64,000 bases of DNA from Saccharothrix carnea. Lineage in GTDB: Bacteria > Actinomycetota > Actinomycetes > Mycobacteriales > Pseudonocardiaceae. Numbering within the stretch: position 1 is the stretch's first letter; every line of letters starts with the position of its first letter. Where the stretch lies: assembly GCF_003014735.1 (NCBI RefSeq), contig NZ_PYAX01000007.1, forward strand, positions 434,001 to 498,000, written 5' to 3'. Below are positions 1 through 9,504 of the stretch, piece by piece. The translations under genes were made by a program, and so were the position numbers. The notes beneath the pieces were generated by a model that was given only the letters and a program-made list of their open reading frames with translations, searched no databases and was not told the origin of the DNA.

Positions 1-465
1 TTCCGGCACATGATGGACGGGGTGGAGGTCGGCCGGGTCAACGTGGCGGCGCGGGCGTGCGGCATCGCGCTGCGGTCGTTCGAGCTGGCCATCGAGTACG
101 CGCAGCAGCGCAAGACGTTCGGCAAGCCGATCGTGGAGCACCAGGCCATCGCGTTCAAGCTGGCCGAGATGGCGACCAAGGTCGAGGCCGCGCACCTGAT
201 GATGGTGAACGCGGCGCGGCTGAAGGACTCCGGCGCGCGCAACGACGTCGAGGCGGGCATGGCCAAGCTCATCGCGTCGGAGTACTGCGCCGAGGTGACC
301 CAGGAGGCGTTCCGCATCCACGGGGGGTACGGGTACTCCAAGGAGTACGAGATCGAGCGCCTGATGCGCGAGGCGCCGTTCCTGCTCATCGGTGAGGGCA
401 CCAGCGAGATCCAGAAGACCATCATCAGCCGGGGTCTCCTGCGCGACTACCAGTCCCGCGGCTGA
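1..465 (+). CDS. Acyl-CoA dehydrogenase, C-terminal part (5' end outside window)
   Basis: The reading frame is open from the first base, so the gene enters from the left and only its last 154 residues are visible. They form the C-terminal helical bundle of FAD-dependent acyl-CoA dehydrogenases: the QQRKTFGKPI segment, the IHGGYGYSKEYEIERLMRE motif near the end, and the GEGTSEIQ motif that packs on the flavin. These enzymes introduce an alpha-beta double bond into an acyl-CoA in the cytoplasm during fatty-acid or branched-chain amino-acid breakdown. Chain-length preference cannot be read without the N-terminal half. The catalytic glutamate is often in the missing or central part, so activity is assumed rather than shown. 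Confidence 0.93.
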   Translation, partial: FRHMMDGVEVGRVNVAARACGIALRSFELAIEYAQQRKTFGKPIVEHQAIAFKLAEMATKVEAAHLMMVNAARLKDSGARNDVEAGMAKLIASEYCAEVTQEAFRIHGGYGYSKEYEIERLMREAPFLLIGEGTSEIQKTIISRGLLRDYQSRG

Positions 466-648
466 TCCCGCTGGTCAAGATCAAAGATCGGCGGCCACCA
501 GAGCCCGGCCATCGGACCCCAGCCACCAGGCCTGCCCCGGGCGCTGATGGTCAGGTCACGTTTCGCGTCCGTTCGCACTAACCCGTTTCGCGCTGATCGC
601 CCGGTGTTGGCAGGATGGGGTGATCAGCACCGCGAAGAGGTGGTCACC

Positions 649-1185
649 GTGACGAGTTCATTCTCCGGCCAGAACCGACCCGGGGTGCCTCCCCGCCTGC
701 CCACCCCGCCCACCGGCTGGCCCATCGGCTCGTACAGCACCTACGAGGAAGCACAGCGAGCGGTCGACTTCTTGGCCGATGACGACTTCCCCGTCCAAGA
801 GGTCACGATCGTCGGTGTCGACCTGATGCTCGTCGAACGGGTCACCGGTCGCCTCACCTGGGGCCGCGTGCTGGGCACCGGAGCGGCGTCGGGGGCGTGG
901 TTCGGGTTGTTCGTCGGCGTCCTGCTCAGCCTGTTCAACACCAGCCCCGGCGCGAGCCTCGGGCCCATCGTCGCGGGCCTGGTGGTCGGCATCGCGTTCG
1001 GCTTGATCTTCGCGGCGGTCGGGTACGGGTCGGCGCGCGGCAAGCGGGACTTCCAGAGCGCCAGCCAGCTGGTCGCGGGCCGCTACGACGTGCTCTGCCA
1101 GCCCCGTTCCGCCGAACGTGGCCGTGACCTGCTCGCCAAGCTCGCCATGCGCCCCTCGGACGCGGGTGGGACCGGCCAAGCCTGA
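649..1185 (+). CDS. GSP17M/YflT-like small membrane protein
   Basis: This 178-residue protein has an N-terminal half (about residues 25-70) resembling the general-stress-protein 17M (YflT-like) domain, with the pattern GSYSTYEEAQRAVDFLADDD followed by a short beta strand. Two glycine-rich hydrophobic helices follow (about 85-145), with a basic C-terminus. I chose the GTG at 649 because gaagagg ends 8 nt upstream; an in-frame ATG further upstream has no ribosome site and adds unconserved sequence. The family is widespread in actinobacteria and no enzymatic role is known to me. Upstream, gtttcgcg occurs twice 25 bp apart (560 and 585), a possible regulatory motif. Confidence 0.75.
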   Translation: MTSSFSGQNRPGVPPRLPTPPTGWPIGSYSTYEEAQRAVDFLADDDFPVQEVTIVGVDLMLVERVTGRLTWGRVLGTGAASGAWFGLFVGVLLSLFNTSPGASLGPIVAGLVVGIAFGLIFAAVGYGSARGKRDFQSASQLVAGRYDVLCQPRSAERGRDLLAKLAMRPSDAGGTGQA

Positions 1186-1279
1186 CGTCGAAGACCGAGG
1201 TTTAGCGCGCCACCTGATCGGGTAAGGCCGTTCCGGGCTCCGGTGGTTGCGGCACCTGATCACCGGGCCTACGTTCGTT

Positions 1280-1306
1280 CCACCGGTCGGCCCAGCCGAC
1301 CGGTGG
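1280..1306 (+). promoter_or_regulatory. Strong hairpin in the leader of the sugar ABC operon
   Basis: A perfect 12-bp stem (ccaccggtcggc and its complement) closes on a 3-nt CCA loop, 64 nt before the lpqY start. There is no T tract, so it may be a pausing, mRNA-stability or operator element rather than a terminator. Two direct copies of cacctgatc (1211 and 1253, 42 bp apart, four helical turns) lie just upstream and could be a repressor site pair for this operon. Function is inferred. Confidence 0.5.
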
Positions 1307-1369
1307 GCACGACGAGGTGCCGGGCGCTGTCGGTCTGGCTCCTCCGTTGTCGGGAAGGAGGCAGGACCG

Positions 1370-2626
1370 ATGAGGGGCAAGGGCCATCGGTTGGCCGCCG
1401 CAGGGGGCGCCGCGCTGATCGCGACGTCCGTGCTGGCGGGTTGTGGTTCGGGTGACGGCGGGATCACCATCAACGTCTACAAGTACCCGCAGGAGAACTT
1501 CCAGAAGATCGTCGACAACTGCAACGCCCAGGCCGACGGCTACGAGATCGTCTACCACAAGCTGCCGCGCGAGGCGGACGGCCAGCGCGAGCAGATGGTC
1601 CGCAGGCTCGCCGCCGGGGACGCCGGCATGGACGTGCTGGCGCTCGACGTCACCTGGACCGCCGAACTGGCCAAAGCGGGCTGGATCAAGGAGTTCACCG
1701 GCCAGGCCAGGTCCGAGGTCGAGGACGGCACGCTGGAGACGCCGCTGGAGACCGCCCGCTACGAGGGCAAGCTGTACGGCGCGCCGGACAACACCAACGT
1801 CCAACTCCTCTGGTACCGCGCGGACCTCGTGCCCACCCCGCCGAAGACGTGGGACGAGATGATCGAGCTGGGCGCGAAGCTCCAAGCGGACGGCAACGAC
1901 AAGACGCCGGGCCTGGTCGCCGCCCAGGGCAAGCAGTACGAGGGCCTCGTCGTCCTCTACAACACCCTGGTCAGCACCGCGGGCGGGCAGATCGTGGACG
2001 ACAACGGCACCAAGGCCGTGGTCGACGACGGCGCGGTCAAGGCGCTGGAAGTGCTCAAGAAGTTCGCCACCTCCGACGTGGTCGACCCGTCGTTCTCCAA
2101 CGCCGCCGAGGACGACGCCCGGCTCGCCATGGAGGGCGGCAAGGCGGCGTTCATGCTGAACTGGCCGTACGTCTACGCCGCCGCGCAGAAGGTCGAGACC
2201 ATCGCGCCGCACCTCAAGTGGGCACCCTACCCGTCGATCGACGGCGACCCGGCCAAGGTCACCGTCGGCGGCATCAACTACGCGGTCAGCGCCTTCACCG
2301 AGCACACCGAGGAGTCGTTCGACGCGGTGCTGTGCCTGCGCAGCGCCGAGCACCAGAAGTTCGCCGCCATCAACGACGGCGTGCCGCCGACCATCGAGTC
2401 CGTCTACGACGACCCGGAGATGGCCGAGCCGTACCCGATGAAGGAAGCGATCCTGGAGACGCTGAAGAACGCGAGCGTGCGCCCGCGGACCCCCGCCTAC
2501 CAGAACGTCTCCACCGTCATCTCCACGATCCTGTCGCCACCGGCGGGCATCGACCCGCGGGGCACCGCCGAACGGTTGCGCACCGAGCTGCAGGACGCGC
2601 TCGACTCGAAGGGGGTGCTGCCGTGA
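1370..2626 (+). CDS. lpqY: Trehalose-type ABC transporter substrate-binding lipoprotein
   Basis: This 418-residue extracytoplasmic solute-binding protein starts with a lipoprotein signal ending in the lipobox LAGC (acylated Cys25). It belongs to the carbohydrate-binding family 1 fold. Segments such as [41 protein letters not shown] and RPRTPAYQ match what I recall of mycobacterial LpqY, which captures trehalose outside the cell. The ATG at 1370 follows a good ggaagga site; upstream in-frame starts would spoil the signal peptide. It is the first of four coupled genes (binding protein, two permeases, ATPase), the same order as lpqY-sugABC. Trehalose as substrate is inferred from resemblance; maltose or another disaccharide is possible. 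Confidence 0.88.
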   Translation: MRGKGHRLAAAGGAALIATSVLAGCGSGDGGITINVYKYPQENFQKIVDNCNAQADGYEIVYHKLPREADGQREQMVRRLAAGDAGMDVLALDVTWTAELAKAGWIKEFTGQARSEVEDGTLETPLETARYEGKLYGAPDNTNVQLLWYRADLVPTPPKTWDEMIELGAKLQADGNDKTPGLVAAQGKQYEGLVVLYNTLVSTAGGQIVDDNGTKAVVDDGAVKALEVLKKFATSDVVDPSFSNAAEDDARLAMEGGKAAFMLNWPYVYAAAQKVETIAPHLKWAPYPSIDGDPAKVTVGGINYAVSAFTEHTEESFDAVLCLRSAEHQKFAAINDGVPPTIESVYDDPEMAEPYPMKEAILETLKNASVRPRTPAYQNVSTVISTILSPPAGIDPRGTAERLRTELQDALDSKGVLP

Positions 2627-3570
2627 GCCACGCTGTGAAGACCGACAACGCCGAACCTGCGCTCCCGCCGAAGGCCAAGGCCGCGCTCAGCGAGGGCAAG
2701 AGAGCCGAACGGCGGCTCGGCCTGCTGCTGTGCGCGCCCGCGATCCTCATCATGGCCGCCGTCGCCGGCTGGCCGATCCTGTACTCGCTGTGGCTGTCCC
2801 TGCAGCGCTACGACCTGAAGTTCCCCGACCGCACCGAGTTCGTCGGCCTGGAGAACTACGTCACCGTGCTGTCCAACCCGTACTGGTGGAACGCCATGTG
2901 GGTCACGGTGCTGATCACCGTGGTGTCCGTGGCGGTCGAACTGGTGCTCGGCATGGCGCTGGCGCTGATCATGCACCGCACGCTGGTCGGCCGCGGCATC
3001 GTGCGCACGTCCACGCTCATCCCGTACGGCATCGTGACGGTCGTCGCCGCGTTCTCCTGGCGCTACGCCTGGACACCGCGCACCGGCTACCTGGCCGAGA
3101 CGATCGCGGGCGGCGACCCGGTGCTCACCGAGAAGATCCCGGCGATCATGGTGGTGACGCTGGCCGAGATCTGGAAGACCACGCCGTTCATGGCGCTGCT
3201 GCTGATGGCGGGCCTGGCGCTGGTGCCCGACGACCTGCTCAAGGCCGCCGCGATGGACGGCGCGAGCGCGTGGCAGCGGTTCACCAAGGTGATGGTCCCG
3301 GTGATGAAGCCCGCGATCCTGGTGGCGCTGCTGTTCCGCACGCTCGACGCGTTCCGCATCTTCGACAACCTGTTCGTGCTCACGGCGGGCTCGCAGGGCA
3401 CGTCGTCGGTGTCGATGCTGACCTACAACAACCTGATCAAAGGTCTGAACCTGGGCATCGGCTCCACCATGTCGGTGCTCATCTTCATCGCGGTGGCGAT
3501 CATCGCTTTCGTGTTCGTGAAGCTGTTCGGCACCGCCGCACCCGGCGGCGACGGCGGGGGGAGGCGCTGA
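2623..3570 (+). CDS. sugA: Sugar ABC transporter permease, SugA/MalF-like
   Basis: This 315-residue inner-membrane permease has about six membrane helices and one copy of the EAA loop ([15 protein letters not shown], near residue 210) that docks on the ATPase. The N-terminal 30 residues are charged and cytoplasmic. The GTG start overlaps the lpqY stop by 4 nt (GTGA), implying translational coupling. By position and sequence it pairs with the next gene as the heterodimeric channel of a carbohydrate importer. MalF-type proteins are often longer; the short periplasmic loop here is typical of actinobacterial SugA. Confidence 0.88.
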   Translation: MSHAVKTDNAEPALPPKAKAALSEGKRAERRLGLLLCAPAILIMAAVAGWPILYSLWLSLQRYDLKFPDRTEFVGLENYVTVLSNPYWWNAMWVTVLITVVSVAVELVLGMALALIMHRTLVGRGIVRTSTLIPYGIVTVVAAFSWRYAWTPRTGYLAETIAGGDPVLTEKIPAIMVVTLAEIWKTTPFMALLLMAGLALVPDDLLKAAAMDGASAWQRFTKVMVPVMKPAILVALLFRTLDAFRIFDNLFVLTAGSQGTSSVSMLTYNNLIKGLNLGIGSTMSVLIFIAVAIIAFVFVKLFGTAAPGGDGGGRR

Positions 3571-4415
3571 TGGCGGGCATCGGCGGGGCCGTGACCACGG
3601 GCCGCAAGGCGCGCTGGACCGTGCTCAACATCCTGGTGGTGGCGTACGCGCTGGTACCGGTGCTGTGGATCGTGTCGCTGTCGTTCAAGACCAAGGAGAC
3701 CTTGGCGGACGGCAACTTCATCCCGCGCGCGTGGACGCTGGACAACTACAAGGCGATCTTCTCCACCACGGAGTTCGTCCGCGCGCTGGTGAACTCGATC
3801 GGCATCGCGCTCATCGCCACGGCCGTCGCGGTCGTGTTCGGCACGATGGCCGCCTACGCGATCGCCCGGCTCGACTTCCCCGGCAAGCGGCTGCTGGTCG
3901 GGGTGTCGCTGCTGATCGCGATGTTCCCGCAGATCTCGCTGGTCTCGCCGCTGTTCGAGATCGAGCGGACGCTCGGGCTGTTCGACACCTGGCCCGGCCT
4001 GATCCTGCCCTACATCACGTTCGCGCTGCCGCTGGCGATCTACACGCTGTCGGCGTTCTTCCGCGAGATCCCGTGGGAGCTGGAGAAGGCGGCGAAGATG
4101 GACGGCGCGACGCCCGGTCAGGCGTTCCGCCGGGTCATCGCGCCGCTGGCCGCGCCCGGCGTGTTCACCACCGCGATCCTGGTGTTCATCTTCTGCTGGA
4201 ACGACTTCCTGTTCGCGATCTCGCTGACCTCCACCGAGGCGTCCCGCACGGTGCCGGTCGCGCTGTCGTTCTTCACCGGCAGCTCGCAGTTCGAGGACCC
4301 GACCGGGTCGATCGCCGCCGCCGCGGTGGTGATCACCATCCCGATCGTCCTGTTCGTGTTGTTCTTCCAGCGTCGGATCGTCGCCGGGTTGACCTCCGGC
4401 GCCGTCAAGGGGTGA
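3570..4415 (+). CDS. sugB: Sugar ABC transporter permease, SugB/MalG-like
   Basis: This 281-residue permease has six predicted membrane helices and the EAA motif [19 protein letters not shown] (about residues 170-188) typical of MalG-type carbohydrate permeases. Its ATG overlaps the sugA stop by one base (TGATG), so it is translationally coupled. It should form the second half of the membrane channel with SugA and bind the SugC ATPase. Length and topology are normal for the family. Confidence 0.89.
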   Translation: MAGIGGAVTTGRKARWTVLNILVVAYALVPVLWIVSLSFKTKETLADGNFIPRAWTLDNYKAIFSTTEFVRALVNSIGIALIATAVAVVFGTMAAYAIARLDFPGKRLLVGVSLLIAMFPQISLVSPLFEIERTLGLFDTWPGLILPYITFALPLAIYTLSAFFREIPWELEKAAKMDGATPGQAFRRVIAPLAAPGVFTTAILVFIFCWNDFLFAISLTSTEASRTVPVALSFFTGSSQFEDPTGSIAAAAVVITIPIVLFVLFFQRRIVAGLTSGAVKG

Positions 4416-4419
4416 AGCA

Positions 4420-5601
4420 ATGGCCGAGATCGTTCTGGACAGCGTGACCAAGCAGTACCCCGACGGCGCGGTGGCCGTGCGGGACGTGGACATCGAGATC
4501 GCCGATGGCGAGTTCATCATCCTGGTCGGCCCCTCTGGCTGCGGGAAGTCCACGACCCTCAACATGATCGCGGGCCTGGAGGACATCACGTCCGGCGAGC
4601 TGCGCATCGGCGGCGAACGGGTCAACGAGCGCGCGCCCAAGGACCGTGACATCGCCATGGTGTTCCAGTCCTACGCGCTGTACCCGCACATGACGGTGAA
4701 GGAGAACATGGCCTTCCCGCTGCGACTGGCCAAAGTGGACGACACCACGGTGGAGAAGAAGGTCCGCGACGCCGCCGAGATCCTGGACCTGACCCAGCAC
4801 CTGGACCGCAAGCCGTCCAACCTGTCCGGTGGGCAGCGGCAGCGGGTCGCGATGGGGCGGGCGATCGTGCGCAGCCCCAAGGCGTTCCTGATGGACGAGC
4901 CGCTGTCGAACCTCGACGCCAAGCTGCGCGTGCAGATGCGCACGTCGGTGTCGCGGCTGCAGAAGCGGCTCGGCACCACCACCGTGTACGTCACGCACGA
5001 CCAGACCGAGGCGATGACCCTCGGCGACCGGGTCGTGGTGATGCGAGGCGGCGCGGTGCAGCAGGTCGGGGCGCCGCAGTTCCTCTACGACAACCCGGCG
5101 AACCTGTTCGTGGCCGGGTTCATCGGCTCGCCCGCGATGAACTTCGTGCCCGCCGCGCTGGAGGACAACGTGCTGCGCTCGGCGCTCGGCGACGTGCCGC
5201 TCACCGACCGGGTGCGCGGGCTGCTGGAAGGCGCCGACGCGCCCCGCGAGGTGATCATGGGCCTGCGGCCGGAGCACTTCGAGGACGCGCGGCTGGTGGA
5301 CGAGGCCGTGCGCGCGAAGGGCGTCACGTTCACCAACCAGGTGGACGTGCTGGAGTCGATGGGCTCGGACAAGTTCGCCTATTTCAGCCTCCAGGGTGAA
5401 CAGGCGACGTCGGCGGAGCTGGCCGAGCTCGCCGCCGACGCGGGCTCGGCCGACGTGCCCGGCGGTGGCGTGTCGCTGGTCGCCCGGATCGCCGCGACGT
5501 CCACCGCCGTCGCGGGCGAACCCGCCGACATCTGGTTCGACGCGGACAAGGTGCAGCTGTTCGACCCGGGCAACGGCCGCAACCTCACCTACCGCGGCTG
5601 A
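4420..5601 (+). CDS. sugC: Sugar ABC transporter ATPase, SugC/MsmK/MalK-like
   Basis: This 393-residue ATPase powers the importer. All nucleotide-binding elements are present: Walker A GPSGCGKST (37-45), Q-loop glutamine 83, signature LSGGQ (135-139), Walker B FLMDEP (156-161) and switch His193. The region after about residue 235 is the MalK-type regulatory (TOBE/OB) domain, including GLRPEHF. It starts 4 nt after sugB ends and is the last gene before a strong terminator, so the operon is lpqY-sugA-sugB-sugC. MalK-type ATPases can serve several importers in actinomycetes, so it may not be exclusive to this one. Confidence 0.93.
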   Translation: MAEIVLDSVTKQYPDGAVAVRDVDIEIADGEFIILVGPSGCGKSTTLNMIAGLEDITSGELRIGGERVNERAPKDRDIAMVFQSYALYPHMTVKENMAFPLRLAKVDDTTVEKKVRDAAEILDLTQHLDRKPSNLSGGQRQRVAMGRAIVRSPKAFLMDEPLSNLDAKLRVQMRTSVSRLQKRLGTTTVYVTHDQTEAMTLGDRVVVMRGGAVQQVGAPQFLYDNPANLFVAGFIGSPAMNFVPAALEDNVLRSALGDVPLTDRVRGLLEGADAPREVIMGLRPEHFEDARLVDEAVRAKGVTFTNQVDVLESMGSDKFAYFSLQGEQATSAELAELAADAGSADVPGGGVSLVARIAATSTAVAGEPADIWFDADKVQLFDPGNGRNLTYRG

Positions 5602-5615
5602 CCCGTCCGCGCCCG

Positions 5616-5650
5616 AAGGCCGCCCCCGCTGTCCACCGGGGGCGGCCTTT
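5616..5650 (+). terminator. Terminator of the sugar ABC operon
   Basis: A perfect 13-bp stem (aaggccgcccccg with its complement) and 8-nt loop lie 15 nt after the sugC stop, ending in ttt. This is the clearest intrinsic terminator in the left part of the window. Confidence 0.9.
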
Positions 5651-5885
5651 CACACTTTCGGGTAAGGCCAACCGGGGTGTTTGCCGAGGTCACTGCGAGT
5701 TACTGACCAGCCGAGGGCATCAGCAGGGACGAACTCCATAGGCCATTCAGCGCAGCAAACCCACACCTCGTCGCAATTGTCGCGCCCGGACCGCCGCCGA
5801 TCTCCACGCTGGGCGCAGGCGGAAACGACTCCGGCCGGAAAGGGCCGGGGCAGGGGAGTCCGCCGAGCACAGAGAAGAGCGCGAG

Positions 5886-6773
5886 ATGGGGATTCTTGAC
5901 GGCAAAGCAGTCGTGATCACCGGGGCGGGACGAGGTTTGGGTGAGGCCTACGCGATGCACGCCGCGCAGGCCGGTGCGGCGGTCGTGGTCAACGACATCG
6001 ACGCTGAGCAGGCCGAACAGGTCGCCGAGCACATCCGGGCGTACGGCGGGCGCGCGGTGGCGAGCACGGCGACGGTGGCCGATCCCAGCGAGGCCGAGAA
6101 GATCGTGGGAATGTGCCTGGCCGAGTTCGGCCGGGTCGACGGCCTGGTCAACAACGCCGGGCTGAACTACGAGGCACTGCCGTGGGAGGACGAGCCGGAA
6201 TCCATCCGGCGGATCATCGAGGTCAACCTCCTGGGTGTCATATACACGGGAATGGCCGCGATGCGCGTGATGCGCGAGCAGGGCCACGGTTCGATCGTGA
6301 ACATTTCGTCAGGGGCGTTTCTCGGCCAGCGCAAACTCGCGACCTACTCGGCCACCAAAGGCGCGGTGGCCTCGCTCAGCTCGTCGTGGGCCCTGGACCT
6401 CGAAGGGGACAACATCCGGGTCAACGCCGTCTGCCCGGTCGCGCACACCCGGATGGTGTGGAAGTCGGAGCGGTCCCTGAGGGCCATCCCGGCCGACCGC
6501 ACCCCCGGCAAGGTCGCGCCGCTCGTGCTGTTCCTGCTCAGCGACGCGGCGCACGGCATCACCGGCCAGATCGTCCGGTGCAACGGAAGGCAGCTGCACC
6601 TGGTCGGCCACCCGTACTTCAAGCAGCCGATCCTGGAGAGCGACACGTGGGACACCGCGTCGGTGAAGCGCGCGTTCGACGGCGTCCTGCAAGCCCACCT
6701 GGAACCGTTCGGCCTGGAGAAGCGCATGCCGCCACGCCTGCGTGAACTGGTCGAACCCGGCCGCACGGCGTGA
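5886..6773 (+). CDS. Short-chain dehydrogenase/reductase
   Basis: This 295-residue cytoplasmic oxidoreductase has the classical SDR pattern: cofactor motif TGAGRGLG (12-19), NNAG (89-92), catalytic Ser141/142 and YSATK (Tyr154, Lys158). Asp37 after the second strand suggests NAD(H) preference. The C-terminal about 50 residues (from PYFKQPILES) extend beyond a minimal SDR and resemble forms acting on bulky or CoA-linked substrates; the substrate is not readable. The gene stands alone between two hairpin terminators. Its 235-bp upstream region contains nested hairpins (gactcc/ggagtc at 5827-5860 enclosing ccggcc/ggccgg), so the mRNA leader may be structured. No known riboswitch class was recognised. 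Confidence 0.88.
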   Translation: MGILDGKAVVITGAGRGLGEAYAMHAAQAGAAVVVNDIDAEQAEQVAEHIRAYGGRAVASTATVADPSEAEKIVGMCLAEFGRVDGLVNNAGLNYEALPWEDEPESIRRIIEVNLLGVIYTGMAAMRVMREQGHGSIVNISSGAFLGQRKLATYSATKGAVASLSSSWALDLEGDNIRVNAVCPVAHTRMVWKSERSLRAIPADRTPGKVAPLVLFLLSDAAHGITGQIVRCNGRQLHLVGHPYFKQPILESDTWDTASVKRAFDGVLQAHLEPFGLEKRMPPRLRELVEPGRTA

Positions 6774-6775
6774 GA

Positions 6776-6810
6776 CGAGCGGGGAAGTGCCGACTGCGCT
6801 TCCCCGCTCG
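6776..6810 (+). terminator. Hairpin after the SDR gene
   Basis: A perfect 12-bp stem (cgagcggggaag and its complement) with an 11-nt loop starts 3 nt after the SDR stop. No T tract follows, which is common for actinobacterial terminators. Confidence 0.72.
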
Positions 6811-6906
6811 TGGACCGAGTTCACCTGGTTGCCGCGACCTGAATCGCGTTCCCGCCGCTGGTCACACCTTCGGGTGATCGCCTGATAGGTGGGTTGGCCT
6901 GCGACG

Positions 6907-7887
6907 ATGCTGGACATGGGCACGCGCACTCCCCGGGTCACGGACTGGCGGCTGGTGGTGCAGTCGCGGCTGGACCGCGTGCGTGCCGACCTGGCCGCGC
7001 TCGGGCCGCCGGATCCGCTCGACCAGGAGAGCCGGCAGTGGCGCGCGGTGGTGGAGCAGGAGGCCGCCGTGGTCGAGGACATGATCACGCGCACCGAGTC
7101 GCGGTGGCGGACGGTGGCGTCGTGGTGGTCCGGGTGGCACATCGAGCGGGCCTGGCGGTCGCTGCACGAGGCCGAGATCGCGGTCGTGGCGGCGGGCAGC
7201 GGGTTCCTCGGGCGGCTGCCGGGGTTGAAGGCCCGGGTCGCCGAGAACCTGCACGAGGACGACCCGCGGCGCGTCGCGCTGGAGGAGCTGCGGCCCGGTG
7301 AGTTCCCGCTGGCCGTGGAACGGGAGGTCGTGGTCGACGCGCTGCGGGCCGCGTTCGACGCGTCCGACTTCGCCCACGCCGGGTCGCGGGCGCTGCGCAA
7401 CAAGCTCATCGCCACCTCCGTGGTGCTGTTCGTGATCAACACCGTCCTGGGTGTCATCGGCCTGGTCGAGACCGGCCTCATCCCGATGTGCGTCAGCGCG
7501 GAGAAGCTGCCCACGGTGTGCCCGTCCGGCAAGGCGGCGACCGGCGCGGACGTGTGGCTGATCCAGGTGTTCGGCGCGTTCGGCGCGGTGCTCTCGGCCG
7601 TCGTGCTGCTCCTGCGGCGACGGCCCAGCCTCTCGCCGTACGTGATGGTCGGCTACCAGGCGCTGATCAAGGTCCTGCTCGGCGCGGCGCTCGCGGTGGT
7701 CGGCATCCTGGCGCTGGGCGCGGGCGTGACGACCGGCCTCATCGGCGTGGCGTCGCAGGCCGCCCTGCTGCTCTGGGCGGTCATCCTCGGCTACGGCCAG
7801 CAGGTCGCCACCCGCCTGCTCGACAGCTACACGGACCGGGTGATGGACCAGGCCCGCCCGCTGCCGCGGCTCGAAGGCCAGCGCTAA
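6907..7887 (+). CDS. Conserved hypothetical membrane protein
   Basis: This protein of about 326 residues has a long soluble, partly helical N-terminal half (to about residue 165) and a C-terminal half with four to five hydrophobic helices. A two-cysteine loop (MCVSAEKLPTVCPS) lies between the first two helices. I do not recognise the family. The start is uncertain: ATGs at 6907 and 6916 and a GTG at 6889 are in frame and none has a convincing ribosome site; gatgct before the ATG at 6916 would suit leaderless expression. The gene ends within 4 bp of the convergent ParB-like gene. Confidence 0.72.
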   Translation: MLDMGTRTPRVTDWRLVVQSRLDRVRADLAALGPPDPLDQESRQWRAVVEQEAAVVEDMITRTESRWRTVASWWSGWHIERAWRSLHEAEIAVVAAGSGFLGRLPGLKARVAENLHEDDPRRVALEELRPGEFPLAVEREVVVDALRAAFDASDFAHAGSRALRNKLIATSVVLFVINTVLGVIGLVETGLIPMCVSAEKLPTVCPSGKAATGADVWLIQVFGAFGAVLSAVVLLLRRRPSLSPYVMVGYQALIKVLLGAALAVVGILALGAGVTTGLIGVASQAALLLWAVILGYGQQVATRLLDSYTDRVMDQARPLPRLEGQR

Positions 7888-8729
7888 CGGCGTGACCGCA
7901 GGGTCGAGATCACGTCCGGGTCCCACCGGTGCGTGCGGATCAGCCGGTACCGCTCGGCCGCCACCCACACGTAAGCCTCGGTCTCCGTGCGGTCACCGAC
8001 CAGGTCCGCCTGCCGCAGCATCCCCACCACCGGCTGGTACTCCTCGGCGTACCAGCGCCGGGCGACCGTGACGCGGTCCAGGAGCCCGCCCTCGTCCTGC
8101 ATCAGCCGGAACCCCCACGCCTCCACGTGCTCGCCCAGCTCGGCGTACTCCCACGGGTCCGACAGCAGCACCGCCGCCCGCGCCTCACCGCCCAACGGCA
8201 CCCGCTCCAGGAACAGCCGCCGGTAGTCCTTCACGATCAGGTCGCCGCGGTGCCGGATGCCGTGCGCCGCGATCCGCGTCACGACCTCCGTCACGTACGC
8301 GTCGATCACCTCCAGCCCCAACGCGTGCGCCACCGACACCCGGTGGTGCCCGTCGTGGACGAAGTGCAGGTCACCGACCCGGTACACCTCGATCGGCGGC
8401 ACCGGCTCGCCCCGCCGCTGGGCCAGCGCCAGCCGTTGCCACCGCTCGCGCACCCGCGCCGACGTGGGCCGGAACCGGCGGTCGAAGTCCCTGGTCCGGT
8501 CCACGCTGCCGACGATCGACTCCAGCCGGATCGTGCGCAGCCCCAGCCGCCGCTCGCTGAGCATCCCCAGCGACTCCACCACCTCGTGGAACGGCAGCAT
8601 GATGTTCACGTCGTCGGGCTCGCGGCGCAGCCACGCGGCCAACCGCGACAGCACCTGCCGTCGCCGGGCGCGCAGGAAGTCGTTCTCCGCGTCGGCCCGC
8701 GGAAAACCGGTGTCACGGGGCACGGGCAC
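7884..8729 (-). CDS. ParB/sulfiredoxin-fold domain protein
   Basis: This 281-residue protein has a ParB-like nuclease/sulfiredoxin fold at about residues 65-150. The signature is IEVYRVGDLHFVHDGHHR followed by SVAHALGL, with the DGHHR box at 126-130. No helix-turn-helix typical of chromosomal ParB is visible, so this is one of the stand-alone 'ParB N-terminal-like' proteins, possibly nucleotide- or phosphate-binding. The GTG start is set by an excellent gaggagg 7 nt upstream. It lies 6 bp downstream of the metallophosphoesterase on the same strand, so they are probably co-transcribed, which may suggest a shared phosphate chemistry. Confidence 0.8.
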   Translation of the reverse strand: MPVPRDTGFPRADAENDFLRARRRQVLSRLAAWLRREPDDVNIMLPFHEVVESLGMLSERRLGLRTIRLESIVGSVDRTRDFDRRFRPTSARVRERWQRLALAQRRGEPVPPIEVYRVGDLHFVHDGHHRVSVAHALGLEVIDAYVTEVVTRIAAHGIRHRGDLIVKDYRRLFLERVPLGGEARAAVLLSDPWEYAELGEHVEAWGFRLMQDEGGLLDRVTVARRWYAEEYQPVVGMLRQADLVGDRTETEAYVWVAAERYRLIRTHRWDPDVISTLRSRR

Positions 8730-8735
8730 TCCTCC

Positions 8736-9398
8736 TCAGGTCGTTCCGGACGGGATGTCCAACACCTGGTACCCCACCACGTTCACCACCCGCGTCCCGT
8801 CGAGCGCGCGGTCGGGTTTGACCTGGCCGTGCGGGTGGATGTGCCCGTGCAGCATGACCGGGGGCCTCAGCCGCCGCACGGCCTCGTGCAGGCACGCGAA
8901 CCCGCGGTGCGGCGGGTCCGGCTCGTCACCGCAGCCCAGCGGCGGCGAGTGGGTGAGCAGCACGTCGACCCCTCGCCCGTCACGCCACCGCCGCCACCGG
9001 GCCGCCCGCAGCACCCGCCGCAGCCGCCGTGCCTGCTGCCGCTCGGTCCACTGGTTCGGCCCGCCGCTGTACCGGACGGACCCGCCCAGCCCGGCGATCC
9101 GCAGCCCGGCCACGTCCACCACCCGTTCGTCGGCGTTCACGCCGCCCGCCGGACCGGGCCACCGCGCCGGCAGGCCCGCCTTCGTCCACAGGCCCCGCAC
9201 GTTGGCGTACCCGGTCAGGTCGACGTCGTGGTTGCCAGGCACGAACACGCACGGCCGGTCCAGCGCGCCCGCCAGGAACTCCAGGTAGTCGAACGGCAGG
9301 TCACCGGCCGCGACGACCAGGTCGACGTCGTGGCGGCGCACCTGTTCGGTCCACAACGACTCGACCACCTCGTCGGCCACCGCGAGCACCCTCGGCAT
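8736..9398 (-). CDS. Calcineurin-like metallophosphoesterase
   Basis: This 220-residue phosphoesterase shows the core metal-binding blocks GDL (32-34), GNHD (55-58), LLTHSPP and HGHIH. The first block reads AVADEV, so the usual DxH histidine is absent; a YfcE-like subfamily with ADEV in this place is known to me, so this is probably natural rather than damage. Substrates of this subfamily are usually phosphodiesters and cannot be predicted here. The ATG at 9398 diverges from the DUF2332 gene, with 106 bp shared between them. It is likely the first gene of a two-gene unit with the ParB-like protein. Confidence 0.84.
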   Translation of the reverse strand: MPRVLAVADEVVESLWTEQVRRHDVDLVVAAGDLPFDYLEFLAGALDRPCVFVPGNHDVDLTGYANVRGLWTKAGLPARWPGPAGGVNADERVVDVAGLRIAGLGGSVRYSGGPNQWTERQQARRLRRVLRAARWRRWRDGRGVDVLLTHSPPLGCGDEPDPPHRGFACLHEAVRRLRPPVMLHGHIHPHGQVKPDRALDGTRVVNVVGYQVLDIPSGTT

Positions 9399-9504
9399 CC
9401 ACCGAGCCTAAGCGCTGCCGCAGACGGCGACACATCGCTGGTGAAAGGGTGAACAACGCGTTCCTCCCCCTGCCGCACAAGGGAAATCGGGTTAACGTCA
9501 CAGG

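Noticed and set aside
1202-2353. A 383-codon reverse frame over lpqY
   Set aside because: Shadow of a well-supported binding-protein gene.
5651-5885. Riboswitch upstream of the SDR gene
   Set aside because: Nested hairpins exist, but no conserved core of cobalamin, SAM, TPP or other known classes was seen.
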